Source: Micromonospora sp. M71_S20 (GTDB lineage Bacteria; Actinomycetota; Actinomycetes; Mycobacteriales; Micromonosporaceae). Taken from it: 64,000 nt of DNA. The notes under the pieces were generated by a model, which made no database searches, was not told the origin of the DNA, and was given only the letters and a program-made list of their open reading frames with translations. Shown here piece by piece: positions 8,879 through 16,645 of this stretch. The stretch spans positions 2,356,001-2,420,000 of the forward strand of contig NZ_RCCV01000001.1 in assembly GCF_003664255.1 (NCBI RefSeq), in the 5' to 3' direction. Both the position numbers and the translations under genes were made by a program. The stretch's first letter is position 1. Each line of letters opens with the position of its first letter.

Positions 8879-8952
8879 GGCCAGGTAGCTCAGTTGGTAC
8901 GAGCGTCCGACTGAAAATCGGAAGGTCGGCGGTTCGACCCCGCCCCTGGCCA
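8879..8952 (+). tRNA. tRNA-Phe (GAA), integration target
   Basis: Acceptor stem GGCCAGG/CCTGGCC; anticodon loop CTGAAAA gives GAA; T arm GGTTCGACCCC. CCA is not encoded. The 3' part from the anticodon loop to beyond the gene end (8911-8972) is repeated exactly at 10903-10964, which shows that an element integrated into this gene and rebuilt its 3' end. Confidence 0.96.
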
Positions 8953-8972
8953 CATAGCCTTTCGCCGGGCTA
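8911..8972 (+). repeat. attL: 62-bp direct repeat inside tRNA-Phe
   Basis: It begins in the anticodon loop of tRNA-Phe, runs through the 3' end of the gene and 20 bp beyond, and is identical over 62 bp to 10903-10964. A repeat covering a tRNA 3' half is the classic trace of site-specific integration. Confidence 0.9.
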
Positions 8973-8974
8973 CT

Positions 8975-9010
8975 GAAGCGCCGACCAGCGGAAACGCCGG
9001 TCGGCGCTTC
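8975..9010 (+). terminator. Hairpin terminator after tRNA-Phe (GAAA tetraloop)
   Basis: A 12-bp stem (8975-8986 with 8999-9010) is topped by a mismatch, GCG/CGC and a GAAA loop. The same loop sequence tops a different 15-bp stem at the far end of the island (10965-11006). By the logic of tRNA integration this copy came with the element. Confidence 0.85.
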
Positions 9011-9180
9011 TGCGTGCGGGGGGCTGACTCATCGATCACCGTTGGCCGTGGCTGACCGCTCTTGGCCGGCAATCACCGCCACATGTTGCACGTTCGCTGC
9101 ACGCCGTTTCCTCGCCTGCTGGGTCGATCAGATTCGGTTTCGGTCCCTCTCGTGACCATCGCCGTCGCTACTCTCTGCTT

Positions 9181-9633
9181 GTGAACGACATCCGGGTGTC
9201 AGATCGTGACCGAGAAGCGGTCGTGGTCCGGCTCAGCGTCGCTGCGAGCGAGGGGCGATTGACCTTCGCGGAGTTCGAGGACCGGTCAGCGCATGCCTAC
9301 GACGCGAAGACCCACGGCGAACTAGACGTCCTGGTGGCCGACCTGCCGTCGCTGGCGCGCGATCAAGCAGGGAAGGCACACGATCACGGAGGCATGGCAC
9401 GCGATCACGGAGGCATGGCGCTGTCGTACTTGGCGCTCGTCGCAGGTGTGGTCTGGGTGCCGTTGTCCGAAGAACTGCATCCCGTTCTCCTTCCGGGAGC
9501 CGCTGGCGTTGTGTTCGGCCTTTACGGCTTACGCGCAAGTACGCCACTCTTCTGCCGCGCACTGGCAACCTTGGGAGTTCTCGGCGGGTCACTATGCGTC
9601 GCACTGCAAGTCCTCTGGCTCATCCTTGACTGA
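9181..9633 (+). CDS. DUF1707 (SHOCT-like) membrane protein
   Basis: Residues 3-55 (IRVSDRDREAVVVRLSVAA followed by GRLTFAEFEDR) match the DUF1707 domain, common in actinomycete membrane proteins of unknown function. A short repeat (DHGGMAR/DHGGMAL, from a 21-bp tandem repeat) forms a linker. Two or three hydrophobic segments follow. No ribosome site precedes the GTG at 9181, but TACTCT lies 7 bp upstream, so the mRNA is probably leaderless. It is cargo of the tRNA-Phe element. Confidence 0.75.
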   Translation: MNDIRVSDRDREAVVVRLSVAASEGRLTFAEFEDRSAHAYDAKTHGELDVLVADLPSLARDQAGKAHDHGGMARDHGGMALSYLALVAGVVWVPLSEELHPVLLPGAAGVVFGLYGLRASTPLFCRALATLGVLGGSLCVALQVLWLILD

Positions 9634-9680
9634 GCTGCGCTACGCCCCAACCTGCTGCCATCCCGATGCTCCTATGGAGG

Positions 9681-10505
9681 TCAAGTGGTCAGGGCGGCGA
9701 AGTCTGCGCGGAGGGCGGTGTAGACGTCGCGGACGATGTAGCGCTTGAGGCAGCGGAGGATCTCTTGCTTGCTGAGGCCTTCGGTGATGCGTCGTTGCTG
9801 GTAGGCGCGGGTGCGTGGGTCGTAGCGCAGGCGGCAGAGGGCGATGGTGTGCAGGGCGTGGTTGGCGCCGCGGTCGCCTCCGCGGTGGAGGCGGTGGCGG
9901 CGCACGCGTCCGGAGCTGGCGGGGATGGGTGCCGCTCCGCAGAGGTGGGCGAGGGCGGCCTCGGAGTGGAGTCGGTCGGGGTTGTCGCCGGCAGTGGTCA
10001 GGAGTTGGGCGGCGACGTCGGTGCCGACGCCGAACAGGGCGCTGGTGCGTGGTGCGGTTCGGCGGACCAGCGGTGTCAGTTGCCGGTCGAGGGCGTGGAT
10101 CTCCTCGGTCAGAGCGAGCGCCCGTCGGGCGAGCCCGGCCAGTGCCGCAGCTGTGGCTTGTTCCGGGTCGTGGAGTCGGCTCAGGTCGGCGGTGAGGGTG
10201 GCGCAGCGGTTGACCAGGACAGCAGCGCTGAGCTTGGTTAGTTCGGTTCGGAGGCCTTCCGGGGCGGCGGCGACGAGGCCCCGCATCTGGTTGATCGCGG
10301 CGGTTCGGGCCTTGACCGCGCCTTGGCGGGCGACTCGTAGGGCGCGGATGGCCTCGACCGGACCGGTGCGGGTCTTCGGGATGCCCATGGCGGTGCCGGC
10401 GAGGGTGGCCCTGGCTGCGGCGATGGCGTCGATGGGGTCGGATTTGCCTTGCTCCGGCGGGTCCTGCGGTCCGGGCGGTCGACCTCGACGACGGGGATCT
10501 TGCAG
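9681..10505 (-). pseudogene. IS110-family transposase remnant
   Basis: The reading frame from 10388 to 9681 encodes the C-terminal 235 residues of an IS110 transposase, including the transposase-20 core (LFGVGTDVAAQLL, LAHLCGAAPIPASSGRVRRHR and the RLRYDPRTRAYQQRR segment). Upstream, KSDPIDAIAAARA and VVEVDRPDRRTRR are both recognisable but lie in different frames: one base is missing near 10451. The N-terminal 90-100 residues, which carry most of the DEDD catalytic site, are absent beyond about 10505. The element is therefore dead twice over, by truncation and frameshift. Confidence 0.85.
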
Positions 10506-10542
10506 CTTTGAGAGCCCTCGGCCCGATCGCTACCGTCGGCGT

Positions 10543-10842
10543 GTGGCTGATGACCAAGGGTTTCTCATCGAGATGCGCGTCCAGCTCGCGCCCGCCGACG
10601 GAGAGCGGTGGGAAGCTCAGCGGAGTCTGGTCCGGAGCGTGAGTGCCGCCTTCGACGCTCGCACGAAGGCATGGTGGCTACTCATCGGCGATTTGAACGA
10701 AGCGTTGACGGCAATGGGTACGTTGGCGAGCGCTGCGGAGACGTACGGCACTGCGGTGGCTCTTCGCCTGGTCGCGGCGCCATCCACCTGGGTTGGCCCG
10801 AGGGTTCAACCGGAAGCTCTGGAAGGCACTGCCTCGTCCTGA
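10543..10842 (+). CDS. Hypothetical protein, island cargo
   Basis: A 99-codon ORF from GTG at 10543. The protein has no signal peptide or membrane segment; it is mildly helical, with a central AFDARTKAWWLLIGDLNEAL stretch. I do not recognise a family. It lies between the IS110 remnant and the distal att repeat. It could be a complete small protein or a fragment; codon use looks coding but is weaker than in flanking core genes. Confidence 0.45.
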   Translation: MADDQGFLIEMRVQLAPADGERWEAQRSLVRSVSAAFDARTKAWWLLIGDLNEALTAMGTLASAAETYGTAVALRLVAAPSTWVGPRVQPEALEGTASS

Positions 10843-10902
10843 TCGCACGCCCATTGCACGGCAGACCTCTGTCAGCACTTTGACCTGCGAAGATGTACGT
10901 GC

Positions 10903-10964
10903 CTGAAAATCGGAAGGTCGGCGGTTCGACCCCGCCCCTGGCCACATAGCCTTTCGCCGGGCTA
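10903..10964 (+). repeat. attR: displaced 3' half of tRNA-Phe
   Basis: Identical over 62 bp to 8911-8972. It is the 3' part of tRNA-Phe pushed away by integration, and it is followed by what should be the original chromosomal tRNA terminator. Confidence 0.9.
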
Positions 10965-11006
10965 AAGAAGATCCCCACCAGCGGAAACGCCGGTGGGGAT
11001 CTTCTT
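10965..11006. terminator. Hairpin terminator after displaced tRNA-Phe end
   Basis: A perfect 15-bp stem (10965-10979 with 10992-11006) carries the same 12-nt loop, including GCG-GAAA-CGC, as the hairpin at 8975-9010 although the stems differ. Followed by a short T-rich tail. It may serve both strands. Confidence 0.85.
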
Positions 11007-11051
11007 GTATGCCCTCGCGTCCGGTCGACGCGCCGGGGAAGGGCTGCTGCT

Positions 11052-11270
11052 TCACGCTCCCTGGCGCCGACCCTGGGTGGCCCCTTCGGGGCTGCTGACG
11101 GGCCGGACAGCACCGCCGGCACTACCGGGCTGGCTGACGTCACCTGTCGGCCCGGCTCCGCTGGGCCCGGTGCGCCCGGCACCCTTGCGTCGGCGAACCG
11201 CCGCGGCGCCGGCCGCTCCCGCCGCGAGCAGCGCCGCCATCAGTGGCCATCGAGGGCCACGACGGGTCAT
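11052..11270 (-). CDS. Small single-span membrane protein, hypothetical
   Basis: A 72-codon ORF begins at ATG 11270 with AAGAGG about 9 nt upstream. After four positively charged residues comes one hydrophobic span (WPLMAALLAAGAAGAAAV) and then a basic, Gly/Pro/Ser-rich tail. Small proteins of this plan (N-terminal span, disordered tail) are common in actinomycetes but I cannot name this one. It reads toward the bidirectional hairpin at 10965-11006. The 305 bp from 11271 to 11575 hold no other gene that I can support. Confidence 0.45.
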   Translation of the reverse strand: MTRRGPRWPLMAALLAAGAAGAAAVRRRKGAGRTGPSGAGPTGDVSQPGSAGGAVRPVSSPEGATQGRRQGA

Positions 11271-11575
11271 GGCTGGTTGCCTCTTCGGAGTACGACGAGA
11301 AGCTGCGGCTTCTCGCCCCTTCTGCAGGAACCTCTGTGCTCTCATTTCCTCATTGTCGGCACCCGCGCCGACCCGGGTGGCGGAAATCGGTGCTCGCAAA
11401 TGGTCCGGCGGCGCTTCTGCTTCGCGGCCTGTTTCATCGATCGCCTCCGGCCGTGGTCGGCCGCTGTTGGCGCTGACCGCTGCCCCCTGTTGCCCACAGG
11501 CCGCCGCCCCATGACATGTGGCTTGCGTGCGACCCACCCTGTAGACCGATCGCCCAGTCTGGCTATCATCGCGTC

Positions 11576-11932
11576 ATGGCGATTGGTTGCACTCCCGGGC
11601 TGGCTCCTGCCGTGGCGCTGTTCCGGTCCCTCGGTGATCCCACCCGGCTGGCCATCCTGCGCCGGATGGCGACCGGAGAGGCAAGGGTGGTGGACCTGAC
11701 CAACGAGTTGGGCCTGGCGCAGTCGACGGTGTCGAAGCACCTGGCGTGTCTTCGTGACTGCGGCCTCGTCGACTACCGGGTGGAGGGCCGCCAGTCGTTC
11801 TACGCGCTGACGCGGCCGGAGCTGCTGGACCTGCTGCGGTCGGCGGAACAGGTGCTGGCTGCCACGGGCGAGGCGGTCGCCCTGTGCCCGGTCTACGGCA
11901 CGCCGGCCGGCGCGGCGGGGGCGACCACGTGA
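11576..11932 (+). CDS. cmtR: ArsR/SmtB repressor with CmtR-like metal site
   Basis: A 118-residue winged-helix repressor with the recognition helix QSTVSKHLACLRDCGLV. Two Cys in CLRDC (C58, C62) plus C104 reproduce the Cys57-Cys61-Cys102 arrangement of the cadmium/lead sensor CmtR of Mycobacterium tuberculosis, where metal binding within the DNA-reading helix releases DNA. C5 is additional. It is the first gene of an overlapping operon with a cation exporter, the usual layout of a self-regulated resistance operon. The gene name reflects motif similarity only. Confidence 0.8.
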   Translation: MAIGCTPGLAPAVALFRSLGDPTRLAILRRMATGEARVVDLTNELGLAQSTVSKHLACLRDCGLVDYRVEGRQSFYALTRPELLDLLRSAEQVLAATGEAVALCPVYGTPAGAAGATT

Positions 11933-12615
11933 GCGTGTCGCTGCCGACCCCGGAGCGTCGGATGGTGCTGTCGCGACGCAGCCTGTGGCTGGCCTACGCC
12001 ACCGCCGGCTACAACCTGGTGGAGGGCCTGGTCGCGATCGCCGCCGGGGCGGCGGCCTCGTCCACGGCGCTGATCGGCTTCGGCCTGGACTCGTTCGTCG
12101 AGGTGTCCAGCGCCGCCGTGCTGATCTGGCAGTTCCGCTCCCGGGCGCCCGAGGATCGGGAGCGGCTGGCGTTGCGGCTGATCGGCGTGTCGTTCTTCGC
12201 CCTGGCCGCCTGGGTGACGTTCGACGCCGTCCGCTCGCTGTCGACCGGCGGGGACGCCGACGCCAGCCCGGTGGGCATCGGTCTCGCCGTCGCGTCGCTG
12301 ATCGTGATGCCGCTGCTCGTACGGGCCAAGCGACGCACCGGGCGGGAACTCGGCTCCGCGACGGTCATGGCCGATTCGACGCAGACCATGTTGTGTGCGT
12401 ACCTGTCCGCAGTGCTGCTCGTCGGCCTGGTCCTCAACGCCGTCTGGGGTTGGTCGTGGGCGGATCCGATCGCCGCGCTCGTGATCGCCGGGGTCGCGGT
12501 GAAGGAAGGCATCGAAGCCTGGCGCGGTGAGCACTGCGACGACTGCGCGCCCCTGTCCGCCGTCGGCGAGGGCCCGGACTGCGCCGACGCCTGCTGCACG
12601 GACGGGAAGGCGTGA
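11929..12615 (+). CDS. Cation diffusion facilitator family transporter
   Basis: Exports divalent metal ions from the cytoplasm. The 228-residue protein has about five to six membrane segments, with the family's transport-site residues in FGLDSFVEVSSA and VMADSTQTML (paired Asp/Ser and Asp/Thr). There is no long cytoplasmic domain; instead the C terminus is short and Cys-rich (HCDDC, CADACC), which suggests soft-metal binding. The GTG start overlaps the regulator stop as GTGA. Metal specificity (Cd, Pb or Zn) is inferred from the CmtR-like partner. Confidence 0.85.
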   Translation: MSVSLPTPERRMVLSRRSLWLAYATAGYNLVEGLVAIAAGAAASSTALIGFGLDSFVEVSSAAVLIWQFRSRAPEDRERLALRLIGVSFFALAAWVTFDAVRSLSTGGDADASPVGIGLAVASLIVMPLLVRAKRRTGRELGSATVMADSTQTMLCAYLSAVLLVGLVLNAVWGWSWADPIAALVIAGVAVKEGIEAWRGEHCDDCAPLSAVGEGPDCADACCTDGKA

Positions 12616-13247
12616 CGATGGCCTGGCCCGCACTGCTGCTCTACCTGCTGGGCCTGCTGCTCGCCTTCGGCTGGCGCACCCTCGCCCAAAGGCGCCGCAC
12701 CGGCGACACCGGCCTACGCCTCGACGCCGGCCCGCCCGGCACCCTGCGGTGGTGGGCGAAAATGCTGTTCGTCGCCGCCCTCGTGCTCGGTGCGGCCGGT
12801 CCGGCCGCCGCCCTCGCCGGCCTGTCGCCGGTGCCCGGCCTCGACAACCGCCCCCTGCACGTGGTCGGCCTGGTCGTCACCGTCGTCGGCATCGGGGCCA
12901 CGCTCGCCGCCCAGCTCGCCATGGGCACCTCGTGGCGGATCGGCGTCGACCCCGGCGAACGCACCCCCCTGGTGACCGGCGGCGCGTTCGGGCTCGCCCG
13001 TAACCCCATCTTCACCGCCATGGCGGCCACCGCCCTCGGCCTGGCCCTGATGGTGCCCAACACCGTCGCACTGGCCGCCTGGCTCGCCCTGGTCCTCGCG
13101 CTGCAACTACAGGTCCGTGCCGTCGAGGAGCCGTACCTGATCGCCACCCACGGCGACGCCTACCGCCGGTACGCGGCCAGAGTGGGCCGCTTCCTGCCCG
13201 GCCTGGGCAGGATCAGCCGGCGACACGACGCGGACCCGGTGCGGTGA
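12612..13247 (+). CDS. Isoprenylcysteine carboxylmethyltransferase-like integral membrane protein
   Basis: A 211-residue protein with about five hydrophobic spans and, near the C terminus, the ICMT/PEMT-like signature: GAFGLARNPIFTA, then EEPYLIATHGDAYRRYAARVGRFLPG. Bacterial members are membrane methyltransferases of largely unknown substrate. It overlaps the exporter gene by four bases (GTGA), so it is the third member of the metal operon. Similar proteins occur beside metal and mercury resistance genes, but the link here is positional only. Confidence 0.8.
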   Translation: MTMAWPALLLYLLGLLLAFGWRTLAQRRRTGDTGLRLDAGPPGTLRWWAKMLFVAALVLGAAGPAAALAGLSPVPGLDNRPLHVVGLVVTVVGIGATLAAQLAMGTSWRIGVDPGERTPLVTGGAFGLARNPIFTAMAATALGLALMVPNTVALAAWLALVLALQLQVRAVEEPYLIATHGDAYRRYAARVGRFLPGLGRISRRHDADPVR

Positions 13248-13317
13248 CCACAGACGTTCACCTCTCGCACCCTGGCGGCGTTCGGTGCAGCTCCGGTCGC
13301 CTCGTTCACGCCGGTGT

Positions 13318-13644
13318 CTAGCGTCGGAGCAGGACGAACCATCCCGCCCCGGTCACGGCAAGGAGGAGCGCCACCACGAGCAGGGTGCGCCCGGCCAGGA
13401 AGGGCATGGGAATGAGAAACGGTGCCTGCTGGAGCAGCAGGCACGCGCCGAGCAGCGCCTGGCCGCCGCCGACGCGGACGGGGTGGGACCGCTGGCTCGC
13501 CGTCAGGCGGGCGACCCGCACCCACGCCGGGGGAAACCGTCGTGACACGGCGACGCGCACGCCGAGAACGATCAGGGCCAGGCTGAGGAGCACGATCACG
13601 AGGCGCGCGGCGATCCACACCGGGTCCGGATCACTCAGGCTCAT
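13318..13644 (-). CDS. Small membrane protein, hypothetical
   Basis: A 108-residue protein with three predicted spans: residues 9-29 (IAARLVIVLLSLALIVLGVRV), a central AFLIPMPFLAG-type segment and a C-terminal LLVVALLLAVTGAGWFVLL. The loop after span 1 is basic. I do not recognise a family. Upstream in-frame ATG codons at 13653 and 13656 are alternatives. It is convergent with the ICMT-like gene. Confidence 0.55.
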   Translation of the reverse strand: MSLSDPDPVWIAARLVIVLLSLALIVLGVRVAVSRRFPPAWVRVARLTASQRSHPVRVGGGQALLGACLLLQQAPFLIPMPFLAGRTLLVVALLLAVTGAGWFVLLRR

Positions 13645-13746
13645 GCGGCCCATCATGCAAGGGACGTCAAGGTCGCAAGCGGTACCAGCGGGGCCCGCTC
13701 CGTCGACACGGCGGCGCCTGTCGGGGGTACGCAGTACGGTCCCGCC

Positions 13747-14181
13747 ATGGCAGCCAGAATCAGCCTGACCCTCGACTGCGAGGACGCGAAGCTCCTCGGC
13801 GAGTTCTGGAAGACGGCGCTGGGTTACGTGGACGAGCCACCGCCCGCGCCCTTCCGGACCCGTGAGGAGTGGCACGCGAGTTTCCACCTGCCGGAGGACG
13901 ACCCGGTGGACGACGTGGCGTGGCTGTGCGATCCCGACGGCGTCGGGCCCGCGCTCTCCATCCTCAGGGTCCCCGAGCCGAAGACGGCGAAGAACCGACT
14001 GCACATCGACGTCCGGGTGCCGGGCCACGGCACCCCCGACGAGCGGTGGGCGCGGATCAGGGCCGAGTCCGAGCGGCTGGTGCAGGCGGGCGGGACCGTC
14101 CTGGAGGAGTTGACCGGGCACCACATCGTCATGGCCGATCCCGAGGGCAACGAGTTCTGCGTCGCCGCGACCTCGGCATGA
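13747..14181 (+). CDS. VOC (glyoxalase-like) family protein
   Basis: A 144-residue protein with the two beta-alpha-beta-beta-beta modules of the vicinal-oxygen-chelate fold: SLTLDCEDAKLLGEFWKTALGY at the start and HHIVMADPEGNEFCV at the end. KNRLHIDVRV contributes a possible metal His. It resembles the actinobacterial glyoxalase-like domain proteins without known substrate. Single gene, reading away from the small membrane protein. Confidence 0.8.
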   Translation: MAARISLTLDCEDAKLLGEFWKTALGYVDEPPPAPFRTREEWHASFHLPEDDPVDDVAWLCDPDGVGPALSILRVPEPKTAKNRLHIDVRVPGHGTPDERWARIRAESERLVQAGGTVLEELTGHHIVMADPEGNEFCVAATSA

Positions 14182-14514
14182 CGGCGTCTGCCGTCCGCCC
14201 CGAACCTGTCGACGGACGGATCCGGGACAGCGGTAGGCCGCCCGCCCTGCCAGGCTGATCACCGACCCGCCCTGGTTCCGTCAGCGGGCGGCGCGACGGG
14301 GGGACGGAGCGTGGCCGAGCAGTCGACCGCACGGTCGGCACCGACGGCACCGCGGGTGGTGAACTCCGGGCGCCTGGCGGTGGGGCAGATGGTCGTGGTC
14401 GGCGCGACGGCCGCCCTGTTCCTGCGCGGCCGCCGACCGGCCGGGCCTCGACCCTTTGGCGGTCACCCGGCGGGGCCGCAGGCAGGCCGTCGGCGGTCAG
14501 GGCCGCCCGCTGGG
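14182..14514. other. Gene-poor stretch with one doubtful small ORF
   Basis: No well-supported gene lies here. A GTG at 14311 opens a frame whose first 60 codons would encode a short protein with one hydrophobic span (GQMVVVGATAALFLRG), but the frame continues as pure antisense of the next gene. It could be a true small protein damaged by loss of its stop; I do not call it. Confidence 0.4.
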
Positions 14515-15738
14515 TCAGCGCCGCTGCTGGCGGTGCTGGGCCACCCCGTCCTGGATCGCCTCCCAGACGCTCCGGCCGGCCTGCCTCAGCGTCTCCCCCG
14601 CCTGCTCGGCGAGCTGGGCGGCACTCGGTGCGCCGCCACCGCCGCGGTTCTCGGGCTGCCGGCCCTGCCCGCCCTCGGCCGGGCCGCCCGACGGCTCACG
14701 CTGGCCGGCCTCCGGCCCGCCGGGCCCGCCGGCGCCGCGATTTCCGCCCTCTCCGGCCGTGCCGCCCCCGGGCCCGCCGACCCGCTCACCGCCCGGCTGC
14801 TGAGCGCCCTGTTCCTCGCGCCCCGGCCGCTGCCCGCCCTGCTCCGCGCCACCCCCCTGTTGCGAACCGCCCGGCCGCTGCGCGCCCTGCGCCGGGGCGC
14901 CCTGGCCGTGCTCCCGTTCCTCGGGCCGACCCGGCTCCCGGCGGGCCGCCTCGTCGCCCGCCCGCTCGCGTGCGCGCTGCGCCTGGCCCTGCTCGCCTCC
15001 GCCGCCCGAGCCGCTGGCGAGGCCACCACCCCGCTGGGCCTGCTCCGCGCCGGGCTCGCCGCCCCGCCCCGGGCCGCCCGGCTCCCCGCCCTGGCCGGCT
15101 CCGGGCCCCCCGCCCCGGCCGGGACCGGGCTTGCCGCCTCGGCCGGGGCCGCCCGGCTCGCGCAGTGACTGGTCGGCGACCGCGCCGATCGCGCCCACCT
15201 GCTGGCCGAGGTCGTCGGTCGCGCCCCCAACGCGCTCCAGCGGGCGCTGCTCCCCCGGGCCGACGATTTGCTCGCCCAGGCGGGACATCTGCTGCGTCGC
15301 CCGGTTCACGTCGTCCATCGCGGCCGTCGCCGTACCCGACAGCGTCTGGATGACCTGCGGGTTGCGGTCGATGGTGGTCAGCGCCCGGTCGAGGATCTGC
15401 ACCAGCTTCTCCAGCCGCACCTTGAGCAACGCCTCGGCGTGCACCCCGGTGATGTCCAGCTCGACGCCCTCCAGGTGCACCCGCACCCCGGCGTCGAGCT
15501 GGAGGAGGTTGGCCAGCCGGGCCCGCAGGGAGACGTCGGCGTCCAGCCCGTCTACGGCGAGCCGGATCGAGTCGACGGACACCTCCGGGATGTCCAGCAG
15601 CACGTCCGGCTCGTTCTCCCCGCCCGGGCGGGGAGCTTCCGCCTCCCTGTCGCGGCGGGCAGGCTCCGCTTCCCCGCCGCGTCGGTTCGATCGGCCGCCG
15701 GTTCGGTCGTTGTCCCGCTGCTGCGCGTACTCGCTCAT
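14515..15738 (-). CDS. Conserved N-terminal domain plus long Gly/Gln/Glu-rich tail, function unknown
   Basis: 407 residues. Residues 1-45 are charged and disordered. Residues 45-160 are compact: LLDIPEVSVDSIRLAVDGLDADVSLRA, then a helical stretch ending in TLSGTATAAMDDVNRATQQMSRLGEQIV, a pattern seen in actinomycete proteins of unknown role. From about 190 to 365 the protein is almost wholly G, Q, E, R, P and A. The last 40 residues (AAQLAEQAGETLRQAGRSVWEAIQDGV) form an amphipathic helix. The start at ATG 15738 precedes the first conserved segment. No enzyme motif is visible. Confidence 0.65.
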   Translation of the reverse strand: MSEYAQQRDNDRTGGRSNRRGGEAEPARRDREAEAPRPGGENEPDVLLDIPEVSVDSIRLAVDGLDADVSLRARLANLLQLDAGVRVHLEGVELDITGVHAEALLKVRLEKLVQILDRALTTIDRNPQVIQTLSGTATAAMDDVNRATQQMSRLGEQIVGPGEQRPLERVGGATDDLGQQVGAIGAVADQSLREPGGPGRGGKPGPGRGGGPGAGQGGEPGGPGRGGEPGAEQAQRGGGLASGSGGGGEQGQAQRARERAGDEAARREPGRPEEREHGQGAPAQGAQRPGGSQQGGGAEQGGQRPGREEQGAQQPGGERVGGPGGGTAGEGGNRGAGGPGGPEAGQREPSGGPAEGGQGRQPENRGGGGAPSAAQLAEQAGETLRQAGRSVWEAIQDGVAQHRQQRR

Positions 15739-15953
15739 GCTCCCCGCTCCGCATCCTCCGGCCGGGCCGGCCGGGACCGTTCGGCGCGGGTACCCGCAAT
15801 CCGGCCGAACATCCCGCCGGCACGGCGATACGACCGGGCCAGCCGCCCGGCCACGGGTCGACGCGCCGGCGTGGTCCGGCGTGCGGAAGGGCGGCCCGAA
15901 GACGGCAATCGCGAAGCTGCGCACCCGGACATGAGCCGGTATGGTCCGGGCCT

Positions 15954-16472
15954 ATGGGACAGGAGATGGCTGACCCGGCCGGCATCCGGCAGGAGTCCGA
16001 ACGGTTCGCGTTGCGCAGCGCCCTCCTGGTCCCCGCTCCCGCGCAGCGGGCGTTCGAGGTGTTCACCGGGGCCCTGGCACAGTGGTGGGTGGTGGAATAC
16101 ACCTGGTCCGGGCCGGAGCAGCTCGCCGACCTGGGCATGGAGCCGCACAGCGGCGGGATGCTCTACGAGATCGGTCCGCACGGCTTCCGCTGCGACTGGG
16201 GCCGGGTGCTGACCTGGGATCCGCTCCAGCGGCTGGTCTTCACCTGGCAGATCGGGGCGGACCGGGCGCCGGTGCCGGACCCGGCGAAGGCGAGCGAGGT
16301 GGAGGTCCTCTTCCACCCGGACGGGCCGGAGCGGACGCGGGTGGAGGTCGAGCACCGGCACTTCGACCGGCACGGCGAGGCCGCGGAGGGCTACCGGCAG
16401 GCGCTGACCGCCGGCTGGCACGAACTGCTCACCCGCTACGCCGCCAGGGTAGCCGACCGCAGCCCCGGCTGA
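15954..16472 (+). CDS. SRPBCC/AHSA1-like START-fold protein
   Basis: The 172-residue protein has the AHSA1 pattern of a hydrophobic-cavity fold: LLVPAPAQRAFEVFTGALAQWW at the N terminus, then GGMLYEIGPHG, WGRVLTWDPLQRLVFTWQI and a final VEVEHRHFDR...GWHELL. Members bind small hydrophobic ligands or act as Hsp90 activators; the ligand here is unknown. An in-frame ATG at 15966 is an alternative start. Convergent with the DUF2786 gene. Confidence 0.8.
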   Translation: MGQEMADPAGIRQESERFALRSALLVPAPAQRAFEVFTGALAQWWVVEYTWSGPEQLADLGMEPHSGGMLYEIGPHGFRCDWGRVLTWDPLQRLVFTWQIGADRAPVPDPAKASEVEVLFHPDGPERTRVEVEHRHFDRHGEAAEGYRQALTAGWHELLTRYAARVADRSPG

Positions 16473-16489
16473 CCGGCTCCCGGCGGCTC

Positions 16490-16635
16490 ACCGCCCGGGC
16501 CACGCGCCACCGCCGACACGCACCGGCCAGGCCGACGCGCCGCCTGAGCCCACGCACCACCGCCGGCACGCACCGCCCAGGCCCACACGCCACCGAGGGC
16601 ACCCGCCACCGCCGGCACGGACCCGGCCGCCGGAG
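16490..16635. repeat. Degenerate CACCGCC-rich minisatellite
   Basis: About three imperfect copies of a unit containing CGCCACCGCCGGCACGCACC with CCAGGCC follow each other between convergent genes. Spacing and sequence are irregular, which excludes a CRISPR array. Otherwise the 173-bp gap is empty. Confidence 0.6.
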
Positions 16636-16645
16636 GCTGCGGCGG

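Larger units (their letters stand above)
8911..10964. mobile_element. Relic tRNA-Phe integrative element, about 2 kb
   Basis: Exact 62-bp direct repeats bound the segment. Inside are a DUF1707 gene, a broken IS110 transposase on the minus strand and a 99-codon unknown ORF. No integrase, excisionase or replication gene remains, so the element has probably lost its core by deletion and can no longer move by itself. The cargo proteins are less extremely GC3-biased than neighbours. Confidence 0.75.

Noticed and set aside
9681..10505. Functional IS110 insertion
   Set aside because: The N-terminal catalytic part is missing and a one-base deletion shifts the frame near 10451.
11540..11575. AGAC...GTCT inverted repeat as CmtR-type operator
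   Set aside because: Only four base pairs per arm with a 10-bp spacer; too weak to report as a site.
14311..15168. A 285-codon plus-strand frame with one N-terminal hydrophobic span
   Set aside because: Beyond about codon 68 it is the complement of the low-complexity gene on the minus strand. A short real protein at its start remains possible but no stop supports it.
16490..16635. CRISPR-like repeated sequence
   Set aside because: Units are imperfect, lack uniform spacers and no cas gene is near; it is a degenerate minisatellite.
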